Source: Bacteroidales bacterium (GTDB lineage Bacteria > Bacteroidota > Bacteroidia > Bacteroidales > F082). From it: 64,000 nucleotides of DNA. The notes under the pieces are model-generated. The model made no database searches. It saw only the letters and a list, made by a program, of their open reading frames with translations, and had not been told where the DNA came from. The first letter of the stretch is position 1. Every line of letters starts with the position of its first letter. The translations under genes and the position numbers were made by a program. Below, one piece after another: positions 52,725-61,455 of the stretch. The stretch lies in NCBI GenBank assembly GCA_017427985.1, contig JAFRRS010000004.1, positions 124,001 to 188,000 of the forward strand. Reading direction: 5' to 3'.

Positions 52725-53414
52725 ATGAAACTATTAAACCATCTCATCAATTTATTGTTTCCCCGCGTTTGCGCTGCATGCGGAAACATCCTTCTCGAAG
52801 GCGAGGACATCGTCTGCACGACGTGTCGTTTCTTGTTGCCAAAAACAGGCTACGAGCTGAATCCCAACAACCCTCTGGCACAGAACTTCTTCGGTCAAAT
52901 GCCCTTCAACGCGGTGTCGGCTGAGTTTTTCTTTAGTAAAAGCGGCAAGGTTCAGCACCTCATTCATGGCTTGAAATATCATCACTGCCATGAAAACGGT
53001 ATCTTCCTCGGTCAGGAAATCGGGAAAAGTCTCTTAAAAGCTCCCGACTATCAAGGAATTGACTATATCATACCGATTCCATTGCATCCAAAGAAAGAGA
53101 AGATCCGCGGCTACAACCAAAGTCACGTCATCGCTGAGGGAATCCGTGAAACCATGAACGTCCCGATAGCCGAAAACTGCCTCGTGAGAAAAGTGTTCAC
53201 CGACACGCAAACTAAAAAATCACGTGAAGAGCGCTGGCAGAACGTGAAAGACATTTTCGAAGTGAAAAATCCTGCTCAACTGGTAGGAAAACATGTCCTT
53301 TTGGTTGACGACGTGCTCACCACTGGCGCCACCCTGATGTCGGCGGGCAAGGCGTTGGCGCATGTCGAAGGAATAAAAATAAGTGTGGTGACAGCCGCTT
53401 GCGCAGGCAATTGA
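52725..53414 (+). CDS. ComF-family phosphoribosyltransferase-like protein
   Basis: This 229-residue protein has an N-terminal zinc ribbon (Cys16, Cys19, Cys31, Cys34) and a type I phosphoribosyltransferase domain with the PRPP loop LLVDDVLTTGATL (about residue 190). The family includes ComF, needed for DNA uptake in naturally competent bacteria, but many homologues occur in other species with unknown substrate. The start ATG lies 27 bp after element E2. Confidence 0.9.
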   Translation: MKLLNHLINLLFPRVCAACGNILLEGEDIVCTTCRFLLPKTGYELNPNNPLAQNFFGQMPFNAVSAEFFFSKSGKVQHLIHGLKYHHCHENGIFLGQEIGKSLLKAPDYQGIDYIIPIPLHPKKEKIRGYNQSHVIAEGIRETMNVPIAENCLVRKVFTDTQTKKSREERWQNVKDIFEVKNPAQLVGKHVLLVDDVLTTGATLMSAGKALAHVEGIKISVVTAACAGN

Positions 53415-53423
53415 AAATTTTAC

Positions 53424-53432
53424 TATCTTTGC
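53424..53432 (+). promoter_or_regulatory. -7 box of rlmH
   Basis: TATCTTTGC ends three bases before the GTG start codon, implying a leaderless or nearly leaderless mRNA. Confidence 0.6.
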
Positions 53433-53435
53433 GAC

Positions 53436-53909
53436 GTGAAAATCATGTTGCTCGTGATAGGAAAGACCGACGAGGCGTATCTCGAGACTGGTATCGCAAA
53501 GTATATCAGTCGTTTGGAACATTACGCGCAGTTCGAGATGAAGGTCATTCCCGACATCAAGAACCGTAAGACGTTGTCGGAGGCGCAGCAGAAAAAACTC
53601 GAGGGCGAGCTGCTTCTATCGCAGTTCATGCCTGGCGACGAAATCGTGCTTTTGGACGAAAACGGCAAGACTTTCTCGTCACGCGGCTTCTCGCAATGGC
53701 TTGAACGCCAGATGAATACGGGTTGCAAACGCCTCGTGTTCATCATCGGAGGTCCGTATGGCTTCTCACAAGATGTCTACGACCGCGCCAACGCTAAAAT
53801 CAGCCTTTCCGAGATGACGTTCTCGCATCAGATGGTGCGACTGGTGTTCACAGAGCAGTTATACAGGGCATTCACAATTTTAAAAGGAGAACAATATCAT
53901 CACGATTAA
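53436..53909 (+). CDS. rlmH: 23S rRNA (pseudouridine1915-N3)-methyltransferase
   Basis: This 157-residue SPOUT-class enzyme methylates pseudouridine 1915 in helix 69 of 23S rRNA. It has the family start MKIMLLVIGKT, the SAM knot FIIGGPYGFS and the tail LYRAFTILKGEQYHH. The start is GTG at 53436, which gives the canonical MKI beginning; an ATG at 53445 would trim three residues. Confidence 0.94.
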   Translation: MKIMLLVIGKTDEAYLETGIAKYISRLEHYAQFEMKVIPDIKNRKTLSEAQQKKLEGELLLSQFMPGDEIVLLDENGKTFSSRGFSQWLERQMNTGCKRLVFIIGGPYGFSQDVYDRANAKISLSEMTFSHQMVRLVFTEQLYRAFTILKGEQYHHD

Positions 53910-53928
53910 AACATCAGTAAAAGCATAG

Positions 53929-53953
53929 TAAAGATGCGATTCATCGCATCTCA
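53929..53953. repeat. REP-like palindrome, AGATGCGA family, copy 2
   Basis: AGATGCGATTCATCGCATCT (53932-53951), identical core to 23363-23382, here in the opposite orientation with left flank GTAA. It lies between rlmH and the S46 peptidase. Confidence 0.8.
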
Positions 53954-53982
53954 CAACGAACAATAATTAAATAAAAATCATA

Positions 53983-56112
53983 ATGAAAAAACTAACATTA
54001 ACTTTCGCTATTATCTTCGTCATTAACTGCGTAGTTCGTGCTGACGAAGGCATGTGGATTCCTGCTTTGCTTCAGCGTAATGAAGCTCAAATGCAGGCTA
54101 TGGGCATGAAAATCACTGCCGACGACATCTATTCCATCAATCACAGCTCCATGAAAGACGCCGTGGTGCTCTTCGGCGGCGGCTGCACTGGCGAAATCGT
54201 CAGCGAGCAGGGACTGCTCCTCACCAACCACCACTGCGGCTACGACTGGATTCAGAAACACTCTACCGTCGAGCACGACTACCTCACCGAAGGCTTCTGG
54301 GCAATGACCCTTGAAGAAGAACTCGCCTGCCCGGGTCTCAAAGCCACGATGTTGAGAAACATGGTCGATGTCACCGACAAGGTTCTTGAAAACATCACCG
54401 ATGAGACTTCCGACGAGGAACGCGCTGAAATCATCAAAAAACATATCAAAAGCATTATTGAGGAAGCTCAGAAAGACACCGATTACAAGGTCTCTGTTGA
54501 GTCGTTCTACATTGGAAACCAATACTTTCTGATGTATAACGAGGTGTTTGACGACATTCGTATGGTCGGCGCACCACCTTCAAATATCGGCAAGTTCGGC
54601 GGCGACACCGACAACTGGGTCTGGCCTCGTCACACCGGCGACTTCTCGATTTTCAGAATTTACAAGGATGGCAAGCCATACAAGCCTGATTATCACTTCA
54701 CCATCTCACTGAAAGGCGTCGAGGAAGGCGACTTCACATTCGTGTTCGGCTATCCTGCCCGCACCAACGAATATCTTCCGGCAGTGGCTGTAAATCAAGA
54801 GGCCAACGTTGTTTATCCTGTCATTGTCGACATTCGCACCCAGATTCTCAACATCTACAACAAATATCAGGAAAAAGACCCGAAAGTGAGAATCCAATAT
54901 GCTTCAAAACATGCAGGATTGGGCAACGGCTGGAAGAAATGGATGGGCGTCATCGAAGGCATCAGGAATTTCAAAGGAATCGAGAGAAAACAGGCTTTCG
55001 AGGAGGCTTACAACAATTGGTGCCAGGAGACTCGCGCCCGTATGAAATACATGCACGCTCTCCGCGATTTCGCTCCAGTTTACGAGGATTATGAGAAATA
55101 TCGTATGGCTACGACTTATTTCTCAGAAGCGGGTCTGTCAATCGAATTGATTGAATTTGCCGCTAACATGGCAAAGCTTTCAGAGGTTACCAAAGACACT
55201 CCGCAAGAAGAAATTGATAAGCTTATCAGCGAATTAAAGGCTGTTTCAGCTGCATTTTTCAAAGATTACTATCAGCCAATTGATGAAGAGGTTGCTTTGA
55301 CTATGCTTGATGTTTACCGTGCAGCCCAACCTGAGGATTTCCGTCCTGAGATTTTGAATGAGATTGATAAGAAATTTAAAGGCGATGTGAAGGCTTACGT
55401 TGATTATCTCTTTGGAAAAACGATGTTCACGTCAGAGGAAAAAGTTAATAAGTTCCTTGACGGTTTTAAACCTTCAAAAGTCAAAAAACTTGAAAAAGAC
55501 CCGGCTGTTGTTGCCGCCAATAGCATGATGGACTTCTATGTTGAGAACGTTATGCCAAAATCGAGAGAGTGCAACACCAAGATTAACAACCTGCGCCGTG
55601 TTTACATGGAAGGCCAGATGAAGATGATTCCTGAGGTTTATCCTGAAAGAAATCTTTATCCAGATGCCAACTTCACTCTTCGCGTGACTTACGGAAAAGT
55701 GGGCGGTTTCAAGCCGAAAGACGCTGTCACTTATCGTCATTATACCACTCTCGACGGCATCATGCAGAAGGAAAATCCTGACATCTACGATTACGTCGTA
55801 ACTGACAGATTGCGTGAGCTTTACAACGCCAAAGACTATGGCCGCTATGCCGACAAAGACGGCTCGATGCACGTCGCGTTCATCGCTGGCAACCACACCA
55901 CCGGCGGCAACAGCGGCAGCCCTATACTCAACGCTGAAGGGCAGCTTCTCGGTCTCAACTTCGACCGCACGTGGGAAGGCACCATGAGCGACCTCGTCTA
56001 CGACCCGTCGATTTGCAAGAACATCAGCGTCGACATACGTTACGTGCTGTTCCTCATCGACAAATACGCAGGCTGCACACGCCTCATCGACGAGATGACA
56101 ATAGCAGAGTGA
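53983..56112 (+). CDS. S46-family dipeptidyl-peptidase (DPP11-like)
   Basis: This 709-residue periplasmic serine exopeptidase has a signal peptide (about 1-20). Its chymotrypsin-like triad is visible: His84 in TNHHCGYDW, Asp in FGGDTDNWVWP, Ser in TTGGNSGSP. The S1-determining stretch reads NFDRTWEG; an Arg at this site is typical of DPP11 (Asp/Glu at P1), whereas DPP7 has Gly. DPP11-type specificity is therefore inferred. It releases dipeptides for uptake in peptide-using Bacteroidota. The next gene starts 1 bp after its stop. Confidence 0.92.
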   Translation: MKKLTLTFAIIFVINCVVRADEGMWIPALLQRNEAQMQAMGMKITADDIYSINHSSMKDAVVLFGGGCTGEIVSEQGLLLTNHHCGYDWIQKHSTVEHDYLTEGFWAMTLEEELACPGLKATMLRNMVDVTDKVLENITDETSDEERAEIIKKHIKSIIEEAQKDTDYKVSVESFYIGNQYFLMYNEVFDDIRMVGAPPSNIGKFGGDTDNWVWPRHTGDFSIFRIYKDGKPYKPDYHFTISLKGVEEGDFTFVFGYPARTNEYLPAVAVNQEANVVYPVIVDIRTQILNIYNKYQEKDPKVRIQYASKHAGLGNGWKKWMGVIEGIRNFKGIERKQAFEEAYNNWCQETRARMKYMHALRDFAPVYEDYEKYRMATTYFSEAGLSIELIEFAANMAKLSEVTKDTPQEEIDKLISELKAVSAAFFKDYYQPIDEEVALTMLDVYRAAQPEDFRPEILNEIDKKFKGDVKAYVDYLFGKTMFTSEEKVNKFLDGFKPSKVKKLEKDPAVVAANSMMDFYVENVMPKSRECNTKINNLRRVYMEGQMKMIPEVYPERNLYPDANFTLRVTYGKVGGFKPKDAVTYRHYTTLDGIMQKENPDIYDYVVTDRLRELYNAKDYGRYADKDGSMHVAFIAGNHTTGGNSGSPILNAEGQLLGLNFDRTWEGTMSDLVYDPSICKNISVDIRYVLFLIDKYAGCTRLIDEMTIAE

Positions 56113-56113
56113 A

Positions 56114-57049
56114 ATGGCTGACAATCAAAAGTTTACAGAGCGCATGCTCTCTTGTGTGCGCTCTGCCACTCCAAGCGCGCTGAAGACCATTTGGTGGCTC
56201 ACCAAAATAATGGTCGGCGTGTCGTTCGCCATCATGCTTCTACAGTATTTTGGCGTCATCGCCTGGATTTCAGAGTTGCTTACACCTGTTTTTTCGAGCT
56301 TTGGACTTCCTGGCGAGGCTGCTCTCGCTTACGTCTCAGGCTATTTCGTGAACTGCTACACCGCAATGGCGGTGATGAGCACGCTCGAGTTAAGCATGCG
56401 CGAAGCCACAATCCTCGCCGTGATGGTTCTTTGCTCGCACAATATGTTCGTTGAGACAACGGTACAGGCAAAAACCGGTTCTTCTGCCATCAGAATAGTG
56501 ATTATCAGAACGTTGTCGGCTTTCATTTTGGCTTTTGTTTTAAACAAAATCATGCCTGGTGGGTTTGTCGCGAGCGAATCGCACATCGTTACAGCAGAAA
56601 ACGTGACTTTTGTTGAGATGCTGAAAAATTGGGCTTTCCGCACTCTCAAAACAGTTGCCCTGATGGTGGTTCTGGTCTACGCTCTCACTCTTTTGCAGCG
56701 CATTCTCAATGAATTTGGTATCATCAAGCATATTTCCAATTTCCTGAAGCCGGTGATGATTTTCTTTGGTTTGCCACCTCGTACAGCCTTCTTGTGGCTT
56801 GTCGCCAACACCCTTGGTCTCGCCTACGGCGCGGCAGTGATGATTGACGAAGCGGAAACTGGCACGACAACAAAAGAGGAAAACGATTTGTTGAATCATC
56901 ACATCGGGGTTTCGCATAGCAATCTTGAGGATTTGTTGCTTTTTACAGCCATCGGCGGCAATTTCCTTTGGATGCTGCTTTCAAGATGGGCGATGTCGCT
57001 GGTTTTGGTTTGGGAACGGAAACTGGAAAAGGTGTTAAAAAAGCATTAA
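56114..57049 (+). CDS. Nucleoside-recognition (Gate) domain membrane protein
   Basis: This 311-residue membrane protein has eight or so hydrophobic helices in two Gate-like halves (about 25-140 and 180-300), with YVSGYFVNCYTAMAVMSTLE and FLWLVANTLGLAYGAAVMID. Such domains occur in nucleoside transporters and in the SpmA/SpmB proteins; the substrate of stand-alone members is unknown. The gene is coupled to the S46 peptidase (1-bp gap). Confidence 0.85.
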   Translation: MADNQKFTERMLSCVRSATPSALKTIWWLTKIMVGVSFAIMLLQYFGVIAWISELLTPVFSSFGLPGEAALAYVSGYFVNCYTAMAVMSTLELSMREATILAVMVLCSHNMFVETTVQAKTGSSAIRIVIIRTLSAFILAFVLNKIMPGGFVASESHIVTAENVTFVEMLKNWAFRTLKTVALMVVLVYALTLLQRILNEFGIIKHISNFLKPVMIFFGLPPRTAFLWLVANTLGLAYGAAVMIDEAETGTTTKEENDLLNHHIGVSHSNLEDLLLFTAIGGNFLWMLLSRWAMSLVLVWERKLEKVLKKH

Positions 57050-57130
57050 TTTCAATTTGCTTTTAAAACCATCGATTCTATTATATTTTTACCACCCCTA
57101 AATAGTATTTGTATTCCTGATTTTTATATA

Positions 57131-57156
57131 AAATTCGGGAGTACGGTCCCGAATTT
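57131..57156. terminator. Perfect inverted repeat between convergent genes
   Basis: AAATTCGGGA-gtacgg-TCCCGAATTT, a 10-bp perfect stem, 82 bp after the nucleoside-recognition gene and 30 bp after the ATPase gene. Its A/T ends make it a plausible bidirectional terminator. Confidence 0.5.
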
Positions 57157-57185
57157 CAGCATTTTTCACATTATAAAACAATAAC

Positions 57186-58442
57186 TTATAAATCCAAGCT
57201 GTTAGAGTTTTTCAAAAATTGTAAAACATTCATTGTAGTAATTCCTGATTCATCGCGTTTCAGATGAATATTTTCTCCTGTTATTATGATTTTTTTAAAC
57301 GAATCGCCTATTGAACGCAACGAACGTAACTCCTGCTCCTTTTTTTCTTCGGTAGGCATTTTCCAAGCCGACTGGATATAGTATCTTTGACTGCCTTTGT
57401 TGGCGACAAAATCCACCTCGTAAGATGAACGTTGTTGTTTGCCTTCTGCGTTTCTGGTCCGCACAGGTACAACCCCAACATCAACAAGAAAACCTCTGAT
57501 TTTCAATTCATTAAAAATCAAATTCTCCATCAAATGAGTCTCCTCAATCTGGCGAAATGAAAGAATACAATTTCTCAAACCAAGGTCCTGAAAGTAATAT
57601 TTCATCGGCGAATCAATATAGTTTTTCCCTTTTATGTCATATTGTTCCGCTGATTCAATTAAAAAGGCATCGGCCAGATATTTCAAATATAATGTGATTG
57701 TCTTGTTTGATATGTCTTTAACGTTTTTCTTGCTTTTAAAACTATTTGCAAGTTTATGTGGATTTGTTAGAGACCCTATGCTGGATGCTATAATTTTTAC
57801 AAGTTCTTCAAACTCATCTGGATAATCTATTCTATGACGCTCATAAATATCTTTAAGATAAACCGTTCGATATATTTTTCTAAGGAAATTCGCTTTTGCA
57901 TAGTCATCCTTATAAAGAAGAATTTGTGGAAGACCTCCATAATTCATGTATTCCAACAAAGCATCGTTTTCGTTTCCGTCGTATGCTGAAAGAAACTCAG
58001 GAAACGACAGCGGATACATGTGGATTTCGTCGCTTCTTCCTCTAAAATCAGTGGCTATATCACTTGATAGAAATTTTGAATTACTACCGGTAACATATAT
58101 TTCAACATTATCTTTCAACAGAAGTGTTGCAAGAACCTCCACAAAATCATTCACTTTTTGCACTTCGTCAATAAGAATATAATAAATCTCCGTATCAATT
58201 ATTTTTGAATCAACGTAATCCAAAAGATACTCGGGGTTTTTAAAATCCTTGAATCTCCAGTTTTCTAAATCTATTAGTATTATGTGGCTTTCATCTACTC
58301 CGTCGGTTAGCAAATATGATTTAAACAGCTTTTTCAGCATATAAGACTTACCGCAACGACGAAGTCCACTGATTACTTTTATGGAACCATTTCCTCTTGC
58401 GTCAACTAATTGATTTAGATATTGTTGCCTTTCAATATTCAT
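57186..58442 (-). CDS. AAA ATPase with DUF4143 C-terminus
   Basis: This 418-residue P-loop protein of the AAA_14/DUF4143 family has Walker A GLRRCGKS (26-33) and Walker B IYYILIDEVQ. A winged-helix-like middle follows, then a C-terminal nuclease-like DUF4143 segment with SYEVDFVANKG and YIQSAWK, matching a PD-(D/E)xK-type core. The family is abundant in Bacteroidota and archaea, often in accessory DNA; function unproven. An inverted repeat overlaps the predicted start of transcription (58460-58497). Confidence 0.85.
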   Translation of the reverse strand: MNIERQQYLNQLVDARGNGSIKVISGLRRCGKSYMLKKLFKSYLLTDGVDESHIILIDLENWRFKDFKNPEYLLDYVDSKIIDTEIYYILIDEVQKVNDFVEVLATLLLKDNVEIYVTGSNSKFLSSDIATDFRGRSDEIHMYPLSFPEFLSAYDGNENDALLEYMNYGGLPQILLYKDDYAKANFLRKIYRTVYLKDIYERHRIDYPDEFEELVKIIASSIGSLTNPHKLANSFKSKKNVKDISNKTITLYLKYLADAFLIESAEQYDIKGKNYIDSPMKYYFQDLGLRNCILSFRQIEETHLMENLIFNELKIRGFLVDVGVVPVRTRNAEGKQQRSSYEVDFVANKGSQRYYIQSAWKMPTEEKKEQELRSLRSIGDSFKKIIITGENIHLKRDESGITTMNVLQFLKNSNSLDL

Positions 58443-58459
58443 AACTACACATCATTTAT

Positions 58460-58506
58460 TATTCCAAAAAACGTCACGTGTGACACTTTTTGGAATGCAA
58501 AGATAC
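58460..58506 (-). promoter_or_regulatory. Promoter with inverted-repeat operator or 5' hairpin for the AAA/DUF4143 gene
   Basis: Minus-strand TATCTTTGC (58506-58498) is followed directly by TTCCAAAAAGTGTCACACGT and its near-complementary second half ending TTTTTTGGAA (to about 58460). The transcript would begin with a hairpin, or the site may bind a dimeric regulator. Confidence 0.55.
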
Positions 58507-58763
58507 GTTATTTTACTTTACAAAGCGATTTTTTAAATATTTTTTCACTTTCAAAAGTTAAAAACATCCAAAACCATAGTTTTTTTGTCAACTATTGTTT
58601 TACACTTTCGACAACTAAAAAGCATATTGTCATACCTTTGCGGCACTCACCTATAGTGTTATACTTTTAGATTATTATCTGGTATACTTTTGGATTACGA
58701 TTTCTTCAAATGTTTTTCTGATTACCGAAATTCGTTGAAATCAAACTAAATGCCGGTTCGTCT
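58507..58763. other. Gene-free AT-rich stretch with plus-strand promoter-like boxes
   Basis: No coding frame is credible. The plus strand has TACCTTTGC at 58633-58641 and two near-identical repeats of TATACTTTTnGATTA further on (about 58660 and 58683). A short RNA or a decayed gene is possible; nothing further can be supported. Confidence 0.35.
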
Positions 58764-59909
58764 TTACATCAGTTTTTGATAAAACTGCCACCATCTGTCA
58801 GGAAGCTCGTTCCGCATAGCCATGTCATAATCGTCTTTTGAACATGGAATAAAATGATTTTCAGGGATTTCCATCCACCATTTGCCTGTGGTTTTGTGAC
58901 AAAGGAAGATGATATCGTCGTAATCCTCAAAATTTATCGTGTAACGTTTAAAATCGTCACGGTTTTTGGCAGTCGGAATGTCATCCTGGCGAAGCGAAAA
59001 TCCTTCCAAAAAGTACCATATCATCTCCGCTAAGTTATTGGCACTCTGATTGTTAATATCGTATTTTGGATTATAGTTGAAAAATCCAATTGAAGTCAAC
59101 CGCTGGCTGAGTCCTGCGTAACGCGTCATCTTACAGCCATCCTCGCTGCTGAAACCATTTGGCGAACTGCGCTTCACTCCAGGCATGTCGGAAGCACAAA
59201 AAGCGGCAACATCGATAGTCAGGATATCCGCATTTCTTACTAACGGCTCGGAAAGTTCGGAACGGTTCTTTATCGTACCAAGGCGATAAATGTCGAACAT
59301 CAGCTGTTTCATCAACTCAATCGTATCAATATCAATGTAATAGGTTTGATAACCGATATTTGTGTAGTTAAAAAGATAGCTTGGCTGATGAAGAATTATG
59401 TAACTTAAAAATGACTCGGAATTAAGGCCGTCTTTCTCCTGCCCGATGTCAAATCGCGGGTCTATCGCAGTGATATTCACAAACTTACCCGTATATTCGT
59501 AAACTTTGTAAATTGGATATGTCAAATCCTGGCTTCCACCAATAAACACTGGAACAATGTGATATTTCAAAAGCTGGAGAAACACCTGCTCGAGAGCGTA
59601 ATAAGTGTCATCCGCTGAAAAACCGGTCTTCACATTGCCAAGGTCGATTATTTTCAGGTCATGCCAATGGTTAAACAAAGGATATAAGGCGCGACGAATA
59701 ACGTCAGGAGCCGCCTTACATCCTTCATTATCAACAGCATTGCGGTCTTCCTCAACCCCGACAAACGCCACCTGAAAACCATCCAAACTCGGAAAATCAT
59801 CCTCATTTTTAAAGATGGTAATCGAGTTGCCAATCTGCCTGTCATGATTCAGATGGCAGTCTTCAATGACTTCTTCCTTGACGGGATTAAGAAAAACACT
59901 GATGTCCAT
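58764..59909 (-). CDS. Arginase/formimidoylglutamase-superfamily protein with altered metal site
   Basis: This 381-residue ureohydrolase-fold protein has the core segments in order, but with changes at the manganese ligands: GGSQDLT where GGDH is expected, IDPRFD where DAHxD is expected, and TIDVAAFCASD where SxDxDxxDP is expected. The histidines are thus missing while several Asp remain. Relatives in Bacteroidota are annotated as formimidoylglutamase or arginase family. Hydrolase activity is doubtful. It is the last gene of the queA-glyS operon, 11 bp after glyS. Confidence 0.8.
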   Translation of the reverse strand: MDISVFLNPVKEEVIEDCHLNHDRQIGNSITIFKNEDDFPSLDGFQVAFVGVEEDRNAVDNEGCKAAPDVIRRALYPLFNHWHDLKIIDLGNVKTGFSADDTYYALEQVFLQLLKYHIVPVFIGGSQDLTYPIYKVYEYTGKFVNITAIDPRFDIGQEKDGLNSESFLSYIILHQPSYLFNYTNIGYQTYYIDIDTIELMKQLMFDIYRLGTIKNRSELSEPLVRNADILTIDVAAFCASDMPGVKRSSPNGFSSEDGCKMTRYAGLSQRLTSIGFFNYNPKYDINNQSANNLAEMIWYFLEGFSLRQDDIPTAKNRDDFKRYTINFEDYDDIIFLCHKTTGKWWMEIPENHFIPCSKDDYDMAMRNELPDRWWQFYQKLM

Positions 59910-59920
59910 TGTGCTTCAAA

Positions 59921-61444
59921 TTATCTCTTTGGAGAAATCTTTTTTCTGATAATCTCATGAAGCTCGTCAACGTTGACGCGGATCTGCTCCATAGTGTCGC
60001 GGTCGCGGACTGTCACTGTGTTGTCTTCAAGTGTCTGATTGTCAACGGTAACGCAGAGAGGAGTACCGATAGCGTCTTGTCTTCTGTAACGTTTTCCGAT
60101 TGAATCTTTCTCTTCGTACTGGCACATAAAGTCGTACTGCAGGCTGTCCATTATTTCGCGAGCCTTCTCCGGAAGTCCGTCTTTCTTAACCAATGGCAAA
60201 ATTGCCACCTTGTAAGGTGCGAGAATCGGAGGCAGCTTCATCACCACACGCTCGCTGCCGTCTTCGAGTTTCTCTTCTGTGTAAGCGTAGCTGAACATAG
60301 CGAGGAACATACGGTCCAATCCGATTGATGTCTCGATGACGTATGGAGTGTAGCTCTCGTTGGTCTCCGGGTCGAAATATTGCAGCTTCTTGCCAGAGAA
60401 CTCGGCGTGACGGCTGAGGTCGTAGTCGGTGCGGCTGTGTACGCCTTCCAACTCCTTGAAACCGAATGGGAAATTGAACTCGATGTCGGTTGCGGCGTTG
60501 GCGTAGTGTGCCAGCTTCTCGTGGTCATGGAAACGGTAGTTTTCTGCTGGAATACCAAGTGAAAGATGCCATTTCAGACGTTCTTCCTTCCATTTCTTGA
60601 ACCACTCGATTTCTGTGCCAGGACGCACAAAGAACTGCATCTCCATCTGCTCAAATTCTCTCATTCTGAAAATGAACTGACGGGCGACGATTTCGTTACG
60701 GAACGCCTTTCCTGTCTGTGCGATGCCAAACGGAATCTTCATACGACCGGTTTTCTGAACATTCAAATAATTTACGAAGATACCCTGTGCTGTCTCAGGA
60801 CGCAGATAAACGGTATTGGCGCCTTCTGCCAGCGAGCCGATCTGTGTTGCAAACATCAAATTGAACTGGCGCACATCGGTCCAGTTGCGTGTTCCACTGA
60901 TTGGGCACACGATGCCGAGGTCTTCTATGAGTTTCTTGATGTCAGCAAGGTCGTTTTTCTCCATGTCGCCATAGAGACGATGGCTGATAGTCTCAATTTC
61001 CTTCTTCCACTCAAGGACGCGGGCGTTTGTCGTGACAAACTGCTCCTCGTTGAAAGCGTCGCCGAAACGTTTCTTGGCTTTTTCAACTTCCTTGTTGATT
61101 TTTTCCTCGATTTTCGCCATGTAATCCTCGACGAGGACGTCGGCGCGATAACGTTTCTTGCTGTCTTTATTGTCAATCATCGGATCGTTGAAAGCGTCAA
61201 CATGACCCGAGGCTTTCCACACTGTCGGGTGCATGAAGATGGCAGCGTCGAGACCCACGATGTTCTCGTGCATCTGCACCATGGCTTTCCACCAGTATTC
61301 GCGGATGTTTTTCTTCAGTTCGACACCATTCTGGCCGTAATCGTAAACGGCAGCCAGTCCGTCGTAAATATCACTTGAAGGGAAAATGAAACCGTATTCC
61401 TTCGCGTGAGATGTTATCTTTTTGAAAAATTCTTCTTGATTCAT
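59921..61444 (-). CDS. glyS: Glycyl-tRNA synthetase (class II, dimeric type)
   Basis: This 507-residue class II synthetase has motif 2 (FRNEIVARQFIFRMREFEQME) and motif 3 (ETSIGLDRMFLAMF), plus the glycine-specific RPETAQGIF. A C-terminal anticodon-binding domain spans about 400-507. The single-chain eukaryote-like form is typical of Bacteroidota. It follows queA by 11 bp. Confidence 0.95.
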   Translation of the reverse strand: MNQEEFFKKITSHAKEYGFIFPSSDIYDGLAAVYDYGQNGVELKKNIREYWWKAMVQMHENIVGLDAAIFMHPTVWKASGHVDAFNDPMIDNKDSKKRYRADVLVEDYMAKIEEKINKEVEKAKKRFGDAFNEEQFVTTNARVLEWKKEIETISHRLYGDMEKNDLADIKKLIEDLGIVCPISGTRNWTDVRQFNLMFATQIGSLAEGANTVYLRPETAQGIFVNYLNVQKTGRMKIPFGIAQTGKAFRNEIVARQFIFRMREFEQMEMQFFVRPGTEIEWFKKWKEERLKWHLSLGIPAENYRFHDHEKLAHYANAATDIEFNFPFGFKELEGVHSRTDYDLSRHAEFSGKKLQYFDPETNESYTPYVIETSIGLDRMFLAMFSYAYTEEKLEDGSERVVMKLPPILAPYKVAILPLVKKDGLPEKAREIMDSLQYDFMCQYEEKDSIGKRYRRQDAIGTPLCVTVDNQTLEDNTVTVRDRDTMEQIRVNVDELHEIIRKKISPKR

Positions 61445-61455
61445 TTCTTTTAGTA

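Noticed and set aside
52725..53414. Evidence for natural competence from the ComF-family gene
   Set aside because: ComF-like proteins occur widely in non-competent bacteria and no other competence gene is nearby.
60566..61378. Plus-strand open frame of 270 codons
   Set aside because: Antisense to glyS; the class II synthetase motifs lie on the minus strand.
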